Source: Undibacterium sp. YM2
Lineage (GTDB): Bacteria; Pseudomonadota; Gammaproteobacteria; Burkholderiales; Burkholderiaceae_D
Assembly (NCBI RefSeq): GCF_009937975.1
Contig: NZ_AP018441.1
Span: 4,774,001-4,838,000, forward strand
DNA length: 64,000 nucleotides
Direction of reading: 5' to 3'
Shown: in pieces, positions 37,992 to 46,227 of the stretch
How the letters are laid out: the number at the start of each line of letters is the position of its first letter
Numbering within the stretch: position 1 is the first letter of the stretch
The notes under the pieces: generated by a model
Told to the model about the DNA's origin: nothing
Databases searched by the model: none
Seen by the model: only the letters and a program-made list of their open reading frames with translations
Translations under genes and position numbers: made by a program

Positions 37992-38394
37992 CGTCATTCC
38001 CGCATGCTTTTAGCGGGAATCCATCGTTGATCACCCGCACAGGCTTAAGACAGGTGAGGCCGATCAGACATGGATACCCGCCTGCGCGCACTGCTGTCCG
38101 GAATAGCGTGCAAAAAAAATGATGAGCAGATTCCCTCCCTTTCAAGGGGAGGGTCAGGGTGGGGATGGGGTTCGGTCGATCAACGGCAATTGAATTTGCG
38201 ATAGAAACCCATCCCCATCCCAACCTTCCCCTCGAAGGGGAAGGAGTTTCAAGCATGACTGCTGGCAGAAAATATTCAATTACAAAATCAAGTCTCCGAC
38301 ACAGAAAAAATGCCAAGACGTCGGCTATATATTGATTTCAGAACAAGTCAATATAATTATTCCGGACTGCAGTGCGCCTGCGCGGATATGACGA
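37992..38394. repeat. CGTCATTCCCGC-type repeat split by a MITE-like insertion
   Basis: The left part opens CGTCATTCCCGC-atgctttt-AGCGGGAATCCAT. The right part, after the insertion, completes the palindrome with GATATGACGA; its complement TCGTCATATCCGCGCAGGCGGGTATCCAT is the mirror of the left. The inserted element occupies 38089-38374 and is flanked by the 10-bp duplication CGCCTGCGCG (38079-38088 and 38375-38384). This is a nested repeat. Confidence 0.8.
38089..38374 (+). mobile_element. MITE-like element, family B copy A (286 bp)
   Basis: Terminal inverted repeats are CACTGCTGTCCGGAATA (left) and the complement of AATTATTCCGGACTGCAGTG (right). A central inverted structure pairs CCCTCCCTTTCAAGGGGAGGG...GTGGGGATGGGG with AACCCATCCCCATCCCAACCTTCCCC. 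A perfect 10-bp target duplication CGCCTGCGCG flanks it. A reverse-oriented copy lies at 42162-42451. A 10-bp duplication is in the range of IS4-type elements, but no transposase is present to confirm that. Confidence 0.85.
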
Positions 38395-38835
38395 ATTGGG
38401 AAGTCCGGTAGGCTGCAAGCTTTGGGGTAGTTTTGCGTAAGTCCTATCAATGAAACTGAACCCCGCCAATGCACTCTTGCTGATTTAGACCGGCAACTTC
38501 AGCACGGAGTCGAGATAATTCATGTGAGAATACAAGCGCTTCACAAGAGGTCAGATATTTCTCGAAAACTTTCTCGCTTTACTCGACATCAATTTCAAAA
38601 GCTCCATGCTTTCTTTCGGTAGCACTTTACATCTCCTTCCTTGCAAAAAAACCGTTGCTAATTTCCGTCATTTTTGTTTCGTAAACAAACTAAACTGAAA
38701 AGCGCAAATAAGCTCTGATTGACTGAATTTTCCAGACAAAGTTAGGATGAGTTATCGTCAGGGCTTGCCTTTCATGATCCTGTTTAGTGAAGTTTCGCAT
38801 TAATTATTTATATTATTTACATCAATAATTTTGAC
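38395..38835. other. Intergenic region, no gene recognised
   Basis: About 440 bp with no convincing reading frame, lying between the family-B element and the LacI-type remnant. Composition turns AT-rich after about 38590. No further repeat or RNA structure was noticed. Confidence 0.45.
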
Positions 38836-39025
38836 ATGAATATGCCAGGACTTGATTGAAGCAAAGGGCTTCTCACTTGGCACTGTATCGAGTGCATGCA
38901 AAAGGCGGCCTGACACGACGGAAACAACGCGCGCAATGGTATTTGATATTGCACAAGGCATTGCTGATGCGCTTAAAAAATTGAAGTACGGTCGAATACG
39001 GGCACTCGCCATATTCAAAGCCTGA
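38836..39025 (+). pseudogene. Decayed LacI-family regulator (HTH remnant)
   Basis: In one frame the translation runs QDLIEAKGFSLGTVSSACKR, then RPDTTETTRAMVFDIAQ, matching the LacI helix-turn-helix consensus GVSxGTVSRAL-x-RPDVxxxTRxRVLDIAQ. The likely start ATGAATATG is one base out of frame with it, and a stop comes after about 62 codons, so only the DNA-binding part survives. A regulator gene next to a TonB-dependent receptor is a usual arrangement, so it may once have controlled that gene. Confidence 0.6.
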
Positions 39026-39273
39026 AGCTCGCTTGCAAGAGCGATCAGGTGCTGCGTTTGCCAGCCGCGTCGGTCTGGTGACGCGAACAACAGGCAACAC
39101 AAATTTGAAGCAACCGGGCACGGCATTGGTTGGCACAAGAGTGTGCGTCACCATCAATCCGACCTCGTCAAAACTCACGTATCAAGGAATTGGTCTGGCC
39201 ATCGTTGCCGAGCGATGGCTGACCTGCATAGGGAGTAAACACGGAGACTCGAATAAACAAAAAAGGAATTGAT
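39026..39273 (+). other. Leader region of the TonB receptor gene, possible further regulator debris
   Basis: A short open frame here ends with TYQGIGLAIVAERWL, which faintly recalls the GxGIAxxPxWLV motif of LysR effector domains. It is too short and unsupported to call a gene. The promoter and ribosome site (AAAAAAGGAATTGAT) of the receptor gene lie at the right end. Confidence 0.3.
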
Positions 39274-42111
39274 ATGACGAACAAATTGAAGGTATTACCC
39301 CAGGCAATTGCCACTCTCATCGCAGCCGGAGCATTTTCCGCTTCGCTCACCGGCGTCGCATTTGCACAAGAAGCTGAACCCAAGGCAAGCCCTGTAAATC
39401 GCGTCGAGATCACCGGCTCTTACATCCGCCGCGCTGACGCTGAGACGCCCAGCCCGGTACAGGTGATTAATGCAGCCGACCTGAAAAACTCAGGCTACAC
39501 CTCGGTGTCAGAGGTATTACAGCATATAACAGCCAACGGGGCAGGGACGCTAAGCCAAACATTTTCGGGCGGGTTTGCGGCTGGCGGCAGCGGCATTTCG
39601 CTGCGTGGTTTGAACAACAATGCTACCCTGGTGCTGATAGACGGTCACCGCATGGCGGGCTACCCGCTGGCCGATGATGGCTCGCGCTCGTTTGTCGACA
39701 TTTCGAATATTCCTTTTGATGCTGTGGAGAGAATTGAAATCCTCAAGGATGGTGCCTCAGCGGTCTATGGCTCCGACGCCATGGCCGGCGTGGTCAACGT
39801 GATTCTGAAAAAGAACCTGGTCGGCACCACGCTGTCAGCCGAAACGGGTACTACCAGCCAGGGAGGCGGCAGCACAACTCATGCGACGTTTAGCCACGGC
39901 ATCGGCAAACTTGACCAGGACGGTTTTAATTCCTATATCAGCGTGGAATATCGCAAGCAGGATCCGATTTACTATACCCAGCGCCGTGACGCGGGGCTGT
40001 GGCAGGCCCTGGATATGTCGGCCTATGGTGGCACGAACAAGGCGCTGGGCGTGTTGACCCCGCAATCAACTGCGCCCACGGTGCTGTCGCCTTATCTGTT
40101 GAATCCGAATGTGAAGCGGATAGCGGGCGCTGACAATAGCGCTGCTTTCGCCTTCTTCCCCGGTACGGTTTGTGGCAGCTACTCCCAACTGGCATCCGGT
40201 GGGTGCGCCTATGAAGATCCGTTCAAACAGATCCAGCCGAAGACAGAAAACATCAATATCCTGGGCAGTTATACCAGGAACCTGGGCAAGGACTGGAAAG
40301 TGAATATCAAGGCATCCCTGTTCGAGAGCAAGGTTACCCTGCCACAGGGTTTCAGCAACTTCCCTTCATCCTATCCCACTCAACTGGAAATGGTGTCCGG
40401 CGTGGCACCTCACTATATCGCTGGCACAGCCATTCCCTCCATCCGCGTTCCTGCCGACTATCCGGGAAATCCCTTTGGCGTGCCTGCCATCGTGCGTGGC
40501 CCCATCCCGGGTGCTCCGGCACGTAACATCACTACCGACTCCAAGGCCTACCGGCTGGTGGCTGATCTTAGCGGCACTCTGGGTGCGTGGGACATCGACG
40601 CCTCGCTTGGTTATACCCGTAACAATCTGAACCGGGTAAGCACGGGCAACGTGAATGTGCCGGCGATGAATGCTGCCTTGAGTCGCAGTAGCAATCCGTA
40701 TTCGGTGACGGGAACAAATAGCGCGGCCGACATGGCAAACATCTTCAGGACAGTTTCCTCGTTCGACACCTCAGAGCTCAGCTTTGGCGAGCTGCGTGCC
40801 GCGCGTGCGCTGACAAAACTTGACGGTGGCGATCTGATGGTAAGTGTGGGCCTGCAGTCTTTCCATACCAAGTTGTCGGCACCTTCGATGCCGCAAGCAG
40901 ATGGGCTGACCAATGGCGCGTATGCCTTTGGTTCTGAGACGGCTACGTCTGCCTATGCGGAATTTATCGCACCGGTGTTGAAGGGTCTGGAAATCGATGG
41001 CGCAGTCCGTTTTGATCATTATGGCCTGGCCGGCAATTCGAGCACGCCCAAGCTGGCGTTCAAATGGACGCCGAGCAATGCATTTGCGCTGCGCGGCACA
41101 GTGGCTAAAGGATTCCGAGCGCCAGGCCCGGCCGAGAACGGTAATTCGGCAAGCAGCGGCGGGGTCGGTAATGCGAACGATCCGGTGCTGTGCCCAGGCG
41201 GCTATCTGGCCAATGGCATGTATCCTAAAGGCACTGTCGTCGCCTCTTGCAACGAGTCGCTGATCGGTTTGACCACGACCAATCCGGCGTTGAAGCCTGA
41301 AAAATCGACATCGGCCACCCTGGGCGTGATACTGGAACCCGTCAAAGGCTGGAGTACGGCAATTGATCTTTACCAGATCACCGTCAAGGATCAGATTATT
41401 GGTGGCCCACTCTCTGGCACACCGGTGCGCAATTCCCCTGAACTCAGCGACTGCGCTGACGGTAATGGCGGCACCACTTCGTGTACGCCCCCTGTGGGCC
41501 GGATCGCCTACTATCCGGCTACCCCGGTCAATGCCAACAGCACGCGCACCCGCGGCATAGAGTTCGACACCCGCTACACCTTCAAGCTGGGTGAATATGG
41601 CAGTCTGAAGGCCGAGTTTCAATATACGCACGCCTTCAGCTATGCCATGACTATCGACGGTAAGACTTATGAACTGGCAGGCACGCACGGACCAGCCGGT
41701 ATTGGTGCCGATACCGCCAATCCAAAAGACCGGGCGCAGCTGGACCTGACATGGAATATGGGCCAGCTGGAAGTCGCCACCAGCCTGCACTGGATATCTG
41801 GCTACGACCTGACTGATCCTACCCTGGGACAGACCACATGTAGTGAGGGTGGCAAAATGAATGGCGTATTCCCTGAAGGAAATACACCTGCACGTTTCTG
41901 CCGGGTCTCACCCTTCCTGGAAACTGATTTGTCGCTTAACTACAAGATGGGCAAGCAATGGACCTTGCATGCATCGGTCTCCAATCTGTTCAATCAGGCA
42001 CCACCGGTTGACGTCAGCACCTATGGCAGCGGGCGCCCATACAATCTGTCTTTGCACTCGGCGGGTGCGGTTGGGCGTTTCATCAATATCGGTGCGATCT
42101 ACAAGTTCTGA
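39274..42111 (+). CDS. TonB-dependent outer-membrane receptor
   Basis: A 945-residue outer-membrane active transporter. The signal peptide ends GVAFA-QEA. NRVEITGSYIRRADAETPSPVQVINAADLKNSG is the TonB-box/plug entry, and plug motifs SVSEVLQHI, ISLRGLNNNATLVLIDGHRMAGYP and VERIEILKDGASAVYGSDAMAGVVNVILKK are clear. The barrel ends INIGAIYKF with C-terminal Phe. It belongs to the large Xanthomonas/Caulobacter-like family often taking up glycans or peptides; the ligand is unknown. It sits alone, bracketed by two inverted family-B elements. Confidence 0.93.
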   Translation: MTNKLKVLPQAIATLIAAGAFSASLTGVAFAQEAEPKASPVNRVEITGSYIRRADAETPSPVQVINAADLKNSGYTSVSEVLQHITANGAGTLSQTFSGGFAAGGSGISLRGLNNNATLVLIDGHRMAGYPLADDGSRSFVDISNIPFDAVERIEILKDGASAVYGSDAMAGVVNVILKKNLVGTTLSAETGTTSQGGGSTTHATFSHGIGKLDQDGFNSYISVEYRKQDPIYYTQRRDAGLWQALDMSAYGGTNKALGVLTPQSTAPTVLSPYLLNPNVKRIAGADNSAAFAFFPGTVCGSYSQLASGGCAYEDPFKQIQPKTENINILGSYTRNLGKDWKVNIKASLFESKVTLPQGFSNFPSSYPTQLEMVSGVAPHYIAGTAIPSIRVPADYPGNPFGVPAIVRGPIPGAPARNITTDSKAYRLVADLSGTLGAWDIDASLGYTRNNLNRVSTGNVNVPAMNAALSRSSNPYSVTGTNSAADMANIFRTVSSFDTSELSFGELRAARALTKLDGGDLMVSVGLQSFHTKLSAPSMPQADGLTNGAYAFGSETATSAYAEFIAPVLKGLEIDGAVRFDHYGLAGNSSTPKLAFKWTPSNAFALRGTVAKGFRAPGPAENGNSASSGGVGNANDPVLCPGGYLANGMYPKGTVVASCNESLIGLTTTNPALKPEKSTSATLGVILEPVKGWSTAIDLYQITVKDQIIGGPLSGTPVRNSPELSDCADGNGGTTSCTPPVGRIAYYPATPVNANSTRTRGIEFDTRYTFKLGEYGSLKAEFQYTHAFSYAMTIDGKTYELAGTHGPAGIGADTANPKDRAQLDLTWNMGQLEVATSLHWISGYDLTDPTLGQTTCSEGGKMNGVFPEGNTPARFCRVSPFLETDLSLNYKMGKQWTLHASVSNLFNQAPPVDVSTYGSGRPYNLSLHSAGAVGRFINIGAIYKF

Positions 42112-42161
42112 TTTGACAGAAACTTTGCATGTTGAAGTAGCCTGGAACGTAGCGGGTGTCC

Positions 42162-42451
42162 CACTGCTGTCCGGAATAATTATCTTGACTCATTCGGAGA
42201 GTCAAGTACGAACAGCGTCCCGGCGATTTTTCTACGTCGAAGACTTAATTCTGCAATTGAATAATTTTTGTCAGCGATCATGCTTGAAACTCCTTCCCCT
42301 TCAAGGGGAAGGTTGGGATGGGGATGGGTTTCTGTAGCAAAATCATTTACAGCCAATCGACTGAAACCCATCCCCACCCTAACCCTCCCCTTGAAAGGGA
42401 GGGAATTTACTCGTTATTGTTTGTCAAGAACATAATTCCGGACAGCAGTGA
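42162..42451 (-). mobile_element. MITE-like element, family B copy B (290 bp)
   Basis: Reverse-complement relative of 38089-38374, aligning along most of its length. The ends are CACTGCTGTCCGGAATAATTAT and ATTCCGGACAGCAGTG. The internal CTTCCCCTTCAAGGGGAAGG...GGGATGGGTTT and AACCCATCCCCACCCTAACCCTCCCC arms are kept. AGCGGGTGTCC (42151-42161) and AGCGGATGTCC (42452-42462) flank it, a near-perfect 10-11 bp target duplication. Confidence 0.87.
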
Positions 42452-43171
42452 GCGGATGTCCAGGATGATGGTGACACCCGTTATGTTCAAGCTTGGCACG
42501 CCTGATTTGCGGCGCTTGGTCAGGCGATTATTCTCTGTAGAGCTCTGTCGGCGTGTGACTGGATGTTACTGCGCATGCCACGGACGTTGGTAATGAAAAT
42601 ACTGCCCCCTGAGGCGAAACCACAAGGCTGGGCGGCAGGTCACCCTCAACTGCTCATACCCGCCTGGCAACTCTTCCCTGCCTCACATTGGTTCCAGCAT
42701 TTTTGTGACAAATCTGTCTCATTAATGCAAATTTGACAAAATATCCCATCCTTCACTATTATCATATAGTAAATTCAAATTATTAATTTATCTGACTTCT
42801 GTAGCCGCCGCAAACAGGGGAAATCTTTCCAATAAACACCATGGTCAAGCCCGCCGGTTTTGTTCTGGCCTGCTGCCATGTCCCGTCTTCACTGTTTGCT
42901 GCGCACTGTGTTTTTGCCGTGCTTTTGCTGTGCTTTTGCTGTGCTTTTGCTGTATGTCCGCTGCATGTCTGTTGCATGTCTGTAGCTGGACAGCGGCGCA
43001 GGCCTGGGCTATGTCCAGGTCTTTTTGATCATGTATGCGCATTGCCTGTGGCTTGCAATATCTGTCGCAGGAGAAACCGGGGATTGCCAGCAGGCAGTCT
43101 CACCCGTCGTTTGTGTTTGTTGGTCCATGTTTGTCTATACCAAATCACTTCTTGCCAAGGAGAACAGCAAT
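42452..43171. other. Long leader region before the VioB-like pair
   Basis: No conserved gene is recognised. An open frame continuous with the ferritin-like gene runs from an ATG at 42841, but its translation is Cys-rich and unlike any domain, and it includes a tandem repeat. The AT-rich stretch 42720-42800 is the likely promoter zone. A perfect AAGGAG ribosome site for a short leader peptide lies at 43157-43162. Confidence 0.5.
42920..42952 (+). repeat. Three perfect 11-bp tandem repeats
   Basis: The unit TGCTTTTGCTG occurs three times exactly (42920, 42931, 42942), preceded by a degenerate fourth copy TGTTTTTGCCG. CTGCATGTCTGTTGCATGTCTG just downstream is another local duplication. It lies in the leader of the VioB-like pair, so copy number might vary between strains. 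Confidence 0.85.
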
Positions 43172-43225
43172 ATGAATACGCATTTGACGCTTGCCTGCCA
43201 CCATGCCTGCAGGGGGCAAGCATGA
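43172..43225 (+). CDS. Putative 17-residue leader peptide
   Basis: MNTHLTLACHHACRGQA, rich in His and Cys, is preceded by a perfect AAGGAG with 9-nt spacing. Its TGA overlaps the ATG of the ferritin-like gene as ATGA, so it may be translated and couple ribosomes to that gene. Its own peptide function is unknown; it is shorter than typical gene callers accept. Confidence 0.5.
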   Translation: MNTHLTLACHHACRGQA

Positions 43226-44226
43226 TACGCTTACAACTATCCCCGATCACCAGTGTGGCGCAGGCGCAGGCCATGCTGGAGACTGCCATCAATGTGGAGT
43301 TTGGCACCCTGCCGCCCTACCTGTATGCGCAACTGACGATACTGCCGGGCAGCAATGCACCCGCTGCCGGACGCCTGCGCTCCATCACGCACCAGGAGAT
43401 GATCCATCTGTGTCTGGCAGCGAATATCCTCAACGCCCTCGGTGGCAGCCCCAAGCTGCAGCCACCCAAATACCCCGGCCCATTGCCCGGTGACATAGGC
43501 CACGACGGCAAGGTGCTTACCCTGCACATACTGCCGTTTGGCAAACCCGCGATGCAGCAAGGCATGAATATAGAAATGCCGGTAGACCCTATCGATTTCC
43601 CGCAACTGAAGCTGGCAGCATCGCCGACCAAGGCGGTCACCATAGGCCAGTTTTATGAAGCACTGGATGCCTACTTGAAAACCCTGCCCGCCACGGCCTG
43701 GCAGGCCAACCGCAACCAGATCGACGACAAGCAATTCTTCCCGGGCCAGTTGTTTGCTGTGAATAACTATGCAGATGCCCACAAGGCCATACAGATTATC
43801 GTCTCTGAAGGTGAAGGTGCCAGCACCAGCCCGCTGGACTTCAGTAATGAACTCGCGCACTTCTACCGCTTTGAAGAAATCTACCGCAACCAGGTACTGA
43901 CGGCCAGTGATTCGCCGCAAGGTTTTTCCTGGGGCGGGCCACTGGGTGTGGATTATGCCAAGGTCTTTCCAGCGATTGCGGACCCGCAACTGCATGATTT
44001 TTCCAAGGAACCAGCGGCAGCCAGGTCAGCTCAGGATGCCTGCACCAAGGCCTATAGCGCCATGGTCGATGCACTGAACCTGGCCCTGAATGGCGATGCG
44101 GCACAACTCGGCATTGCGGTGCGCAAGATGTTTGACCTGCGCATGGCTGCCATCGAAGCCTTGCATACGCCCCTGAACGACAAGCACAAAGTCGCCGGGC
44201 CAGCCTTCATCTACAAAAAAACCTGA
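43222..44226 (+). CDS. Ferritin-like protein, C-terminal half of VioB type
   Basis: A 334-residue protein of the ferritin-like family found in VioB/RebD/StaD, which couple two oxidised amino-acid imines. INVEFGTLPPYLYAQLTI and ITHQEMIHLCLAANILNALGG carry Glu and ExxH ligand motifs and correspond to VioB LELSVMLQYLYAAYSI and IAHEEMIHYLVVNNLLMALG. VSEGEGASTSPLDF and ELAHFYRFEEIY match VioB GEGGALDSPHYEHSHFQRLREM. CAGGGGG precedes the ATG; the in-frame region upstream is not conserved. The partner half is the next gene. No tryptophan oxidase is nearby, so the substrate is unknown. Confidence 0.85.
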   Translation: MIRLQLSPITSVAQAQAMLETAINVEFGTLPPYLYAQLTILPGSNAPAAGRLRSITHQEMIHLCLAANILNALGGSPKLQPPKYPGPLPGDIGHDGKVLTLHILPFGKPAMQQGMNIEMPVDPIDFPQLKLAASPTKAVTIGQFYEALDAYLKTLPATAWQANRNQIDDKQFFPGQLFAVNNYADAHKAIQIIVSEGEGASTSPLDFSNELAHFYRFEEIYRNQVLTASDSPQGFSWGGPLGVDYAKVFPAIADPQLHDFSKEPAAARSAQDACTKAYSAMVDALNLALNGDAAQLGIAVRKMFDLRMAAIEALHTPLNDKHKVAGPAFIYKKT

Positions 44227-44242
44227 ATCGGGAGAGAACAGC

Positions 44243-46108
44243 ATGAGTATCCTGCAAACGCCGCGCATCCATTTCAAGGGGCAAATTTCCTGGGACCCCA
44301 TCGTCACCAATAACTACAAACGTTTTTATGACGAGAACACTTCCCAGACCGTCATGACACCAACCGAGACCATGCAACAGTTTCGCCAGAGCGCGATTGA
44401 ATCGGTCAAGACAGGTGCTGGCGGTGGCAACTGGAACCCGCATGGCACCCACCGCGTACAATTCTTTAATACCGCAGTATCGAGTGTTGATCTGGGCAAG
44501 GGCCCGGTCACCACAGACAAACTTGTTGGAGCCCCGGCCAAGCTCAGCGCCATGTTGATAGACCTGGAACCCTATGGTGCCTGCACTTCACAATTATTCT
44601 TTGACGGCATCAGCTTTGGCATAGATGGCGGCTGCCGTGTCGCCGCGCCATGCAACCAGCGCTTTACGGCACGCTATATCAACTTCCAGCGCAATGCACA
44701 AGGCATTATCGCAGGCGTTGCCTCGGTCAACTGGCAGACATCTTTTTCCAAGCACGGCCTGCAGATTGATGTACACAAGAGTGATGCGCTGGCCGCACTG
44801 CACCATGCACTGCAAGACAGTGATGCACAAGGCATCGTCGTCAGCTTCAATGCCTACTGCACAGTTTATTTCGATGACCCCAGCCTGGCCACCGCAGGTG
44901 CCTCTGCCACGACGGCACAATTCCAGGCATTACGCGACAAACTGACGAAAGGTGGCTTCCAGCCCAACCCTGCGCGCAGCCAGGTGGTCGGTACCATAGG
45001 CGTCTGGCGCAAGGACGAACCCATGCATGAACCAGGTGACCGCGCCCTGCTGCCTGTCGATAATGACAAGGCCTTTGTCGCTGCTGCCCATGCACGCCAG
45101 GGCAAGGGCATCATGACAGTGGATTTGTCGAACAGCGTCAGCGAAACCGGCATGGACCTCACCAAGCAGGACCTGGGTACATTGCAGCTCTTCCTGACCG
45201 GCAAGGCTGATGCCATCGCCAGCATCAACTATGACAAGTATGACCGCAAGGCCTATGAAGCAGGCGCAGGCATCGTCACTTTTGACATCAGCAAGGTCAA
45301 TCCTGTAGATATAGAAAATGGTCAGCTTGAACTGCACAGCTCCAAATATGGCTTGCTGTTGCAAGAGAGCGTCTTGCGCCTGATACCGCATACACCCAAC
45401 CTGTATCTGGACCAGGGCCCTGCCGGCAATGTCAAGTTCACGCTGTATTCGCGTGGCAAGCCGCTGCACCAGGTCAGCGATATCACGCTATTCCAGTTGT
45501 CGGCCAGCGGTGGTCAGGTGACGGGTACACAAAACCTCAAGACCGACGCACAAGGTGTGCTCAATGTCACGGCCAGCGCCACCAAGGGCACGGTCTATGC
45601 ATATCTGCCCGTACCGGCAAAAAGTGCCCCGCCGCCCACCCAGGGCCTCGATACCCAGACCAATACCTATGCCTATGTACGGGTACGCCAGGCAGACAGC
45701 AATATAGCCGCCATGGCCCCTACCTGGGACAATGTGTATAAATACGTGCTCATCAACTGGAATGCCATGGCCCCCTGCATGGACAACTGGCTGGACCTGG
45801 CCAATCCGGCCCAGGTGCATCAATACGCCAGCATCCTGCACCGCCTGACCGCCCCTGCCGCATTTGAAACCTACCTGTTCATGCCGGTCACACGCGACAT
45901 GACGGCAGGCCAGCGCAGCCTGTTGTACAAGTTTCTCGACAAACCACTGACTGCCCTGACTGCCGCCGAGCAGGCCGACCTCGCAGAAAAAGCACCCGCT
46001 GTGGCACTCAAGGCAGTGCAGGTAGCAGAGGCCGCCGATACAGAAGAAGCAGCCTTGCCTCACTTTGCCCAGCTCAGCCGCTCATTGCGCAATCCAAACA
46101 ATGAGTAA
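44243..46108 (+). CDS. VioB N-terminal-half homologue
   Basis: A 621-residue protein starting MSILQTPRIHFKGQ, which mirrors the VioB start MSILDFPRIHFRGW. Later blocks also follow VioB order: GGNWNPHGTHRVQFFN (compare GNNHFSWESATVSHVQW), LVGAPAKLSAMLID, GTIGVWRKDEPM (compare GVVGLWRRGEL), SSKYGLLLQESVLRLIPHTPNLYLDQGP (compare SNLYLEAPD), and the VYKYVLINWNAMAPCMDNWLDLA region. In VioB this half precedes the ferritin-like half in one 998-residue chain; here the halves are separate genes in reverse order. GGGAGAGAACAGC gives a strong ribosome site, 16 bp after the upstream stop. Confidence 0.83.
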   Translation: MSILQTPRIHFKGQISWDPIVTNNYKRFYDENTSQTVMTPTETMQQFRQSAIESVKTGAGGGNWNPHGTHRVQFFNTAVSSVDLGKGPVTTDKLVGAPAKLSAMLIDLEPYGACTSQLFFDGISFGIDGGCRVAAPCNQRFTARYINFQRNAQGIIAGVASVNWQTSFSKHGLQIDVHKSDALAALHHALQDSDAQGIVVSFNAYCTVYFDDPSLATAGASATTAQFQALRDKLTKGGFQPNPARSQVVGTIGVWRKDEPMHEPGDRALLPVDNDKAFVAAAHARQGKGIMTVDLSNSVSETGMDLTKQDLGTLQLFLTGKADAIASINYDKYDRKAYEAGAGIVTFDISKVNPVDIENGQLELHSSKYGLLLQESVLRLIPHTPNLYLDQGPAGNVKFTLYSRGKPLHQVSDITLFQLSASGGQVTGTQNLKTDAQGVLNVTASATKGTVYAYLPVPAKSAPPPTQGLDTQTNTYAYVRVRQADSNIAAMAPTWDNVYKYVLINWNAMAPCMDNWLDLANPAQVHQYASILHRLTAPAAFETYLFMPVTRDMTAGQRSLLYKFLDKPLTALTAAEQADLAEKAPAVALKAVQVAEAADTEEAALPHFAQLSRSLRNPNNE

Positions 46109-46138
46109 TCCAAATAATGAGTAATCCAAATAATGAGT
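46091..46138 (+). repeat. Three 16-bp tandem repeats across the stop codon
   Basis: AATCCAAAYAATGAGT is repeated three times (46091, 46107, 46123), and the first repeat contains the stop of the VioB N-terminal-like gene (NPNNE-stop). Each unit recreates an in-register TAA, so copy-number change would not lengthen the protein much. Confidence 0.85.
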
Positions 46139-46167
46139 AAAGCGATGGGTATATTGATTGGCAAATA

Positions 46168-46207
46168 AAAAGGGTGTGGATATCTGTTTGATTATCCACA
46201 CCCTTTT
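46168..46207. terminator. Bidirectional rho-independent terminator
   Basis: AAAAGGGTGTGGATA and TATCCACACCCTTTT form a perfect 15-bp stem with a 10-nt loop. A-rich and T-rich ends let it serve both the rightward VioB-like pair and the leftward DUF3060 gene. Confidence 0.9.
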
Positions 46208-46227
46208 CAAGTCAGCGACCTGCCTGC

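Noticed and set aside
38800..39138. Leftward hypothetical gene over the LacI remnant
   Set aside because: The opposite strand gives a clear LacI-type HTH, and the leftward frame has no recognisable domain.
40771..41790. Long leftward open frame inside the TonB receptor gene
   Set aside because: The receptor reading on the plus strand is fully conserved; the antisense frame shows no family features.
42841..43221. In-frame N-terminal extension of the ferritin-like gene
   Set aside because: The extension is Cys-rich, includes an 11-bp tandem repeat, lacks any domain, and a strong ribosome site precedes the internal ATG at 43222.
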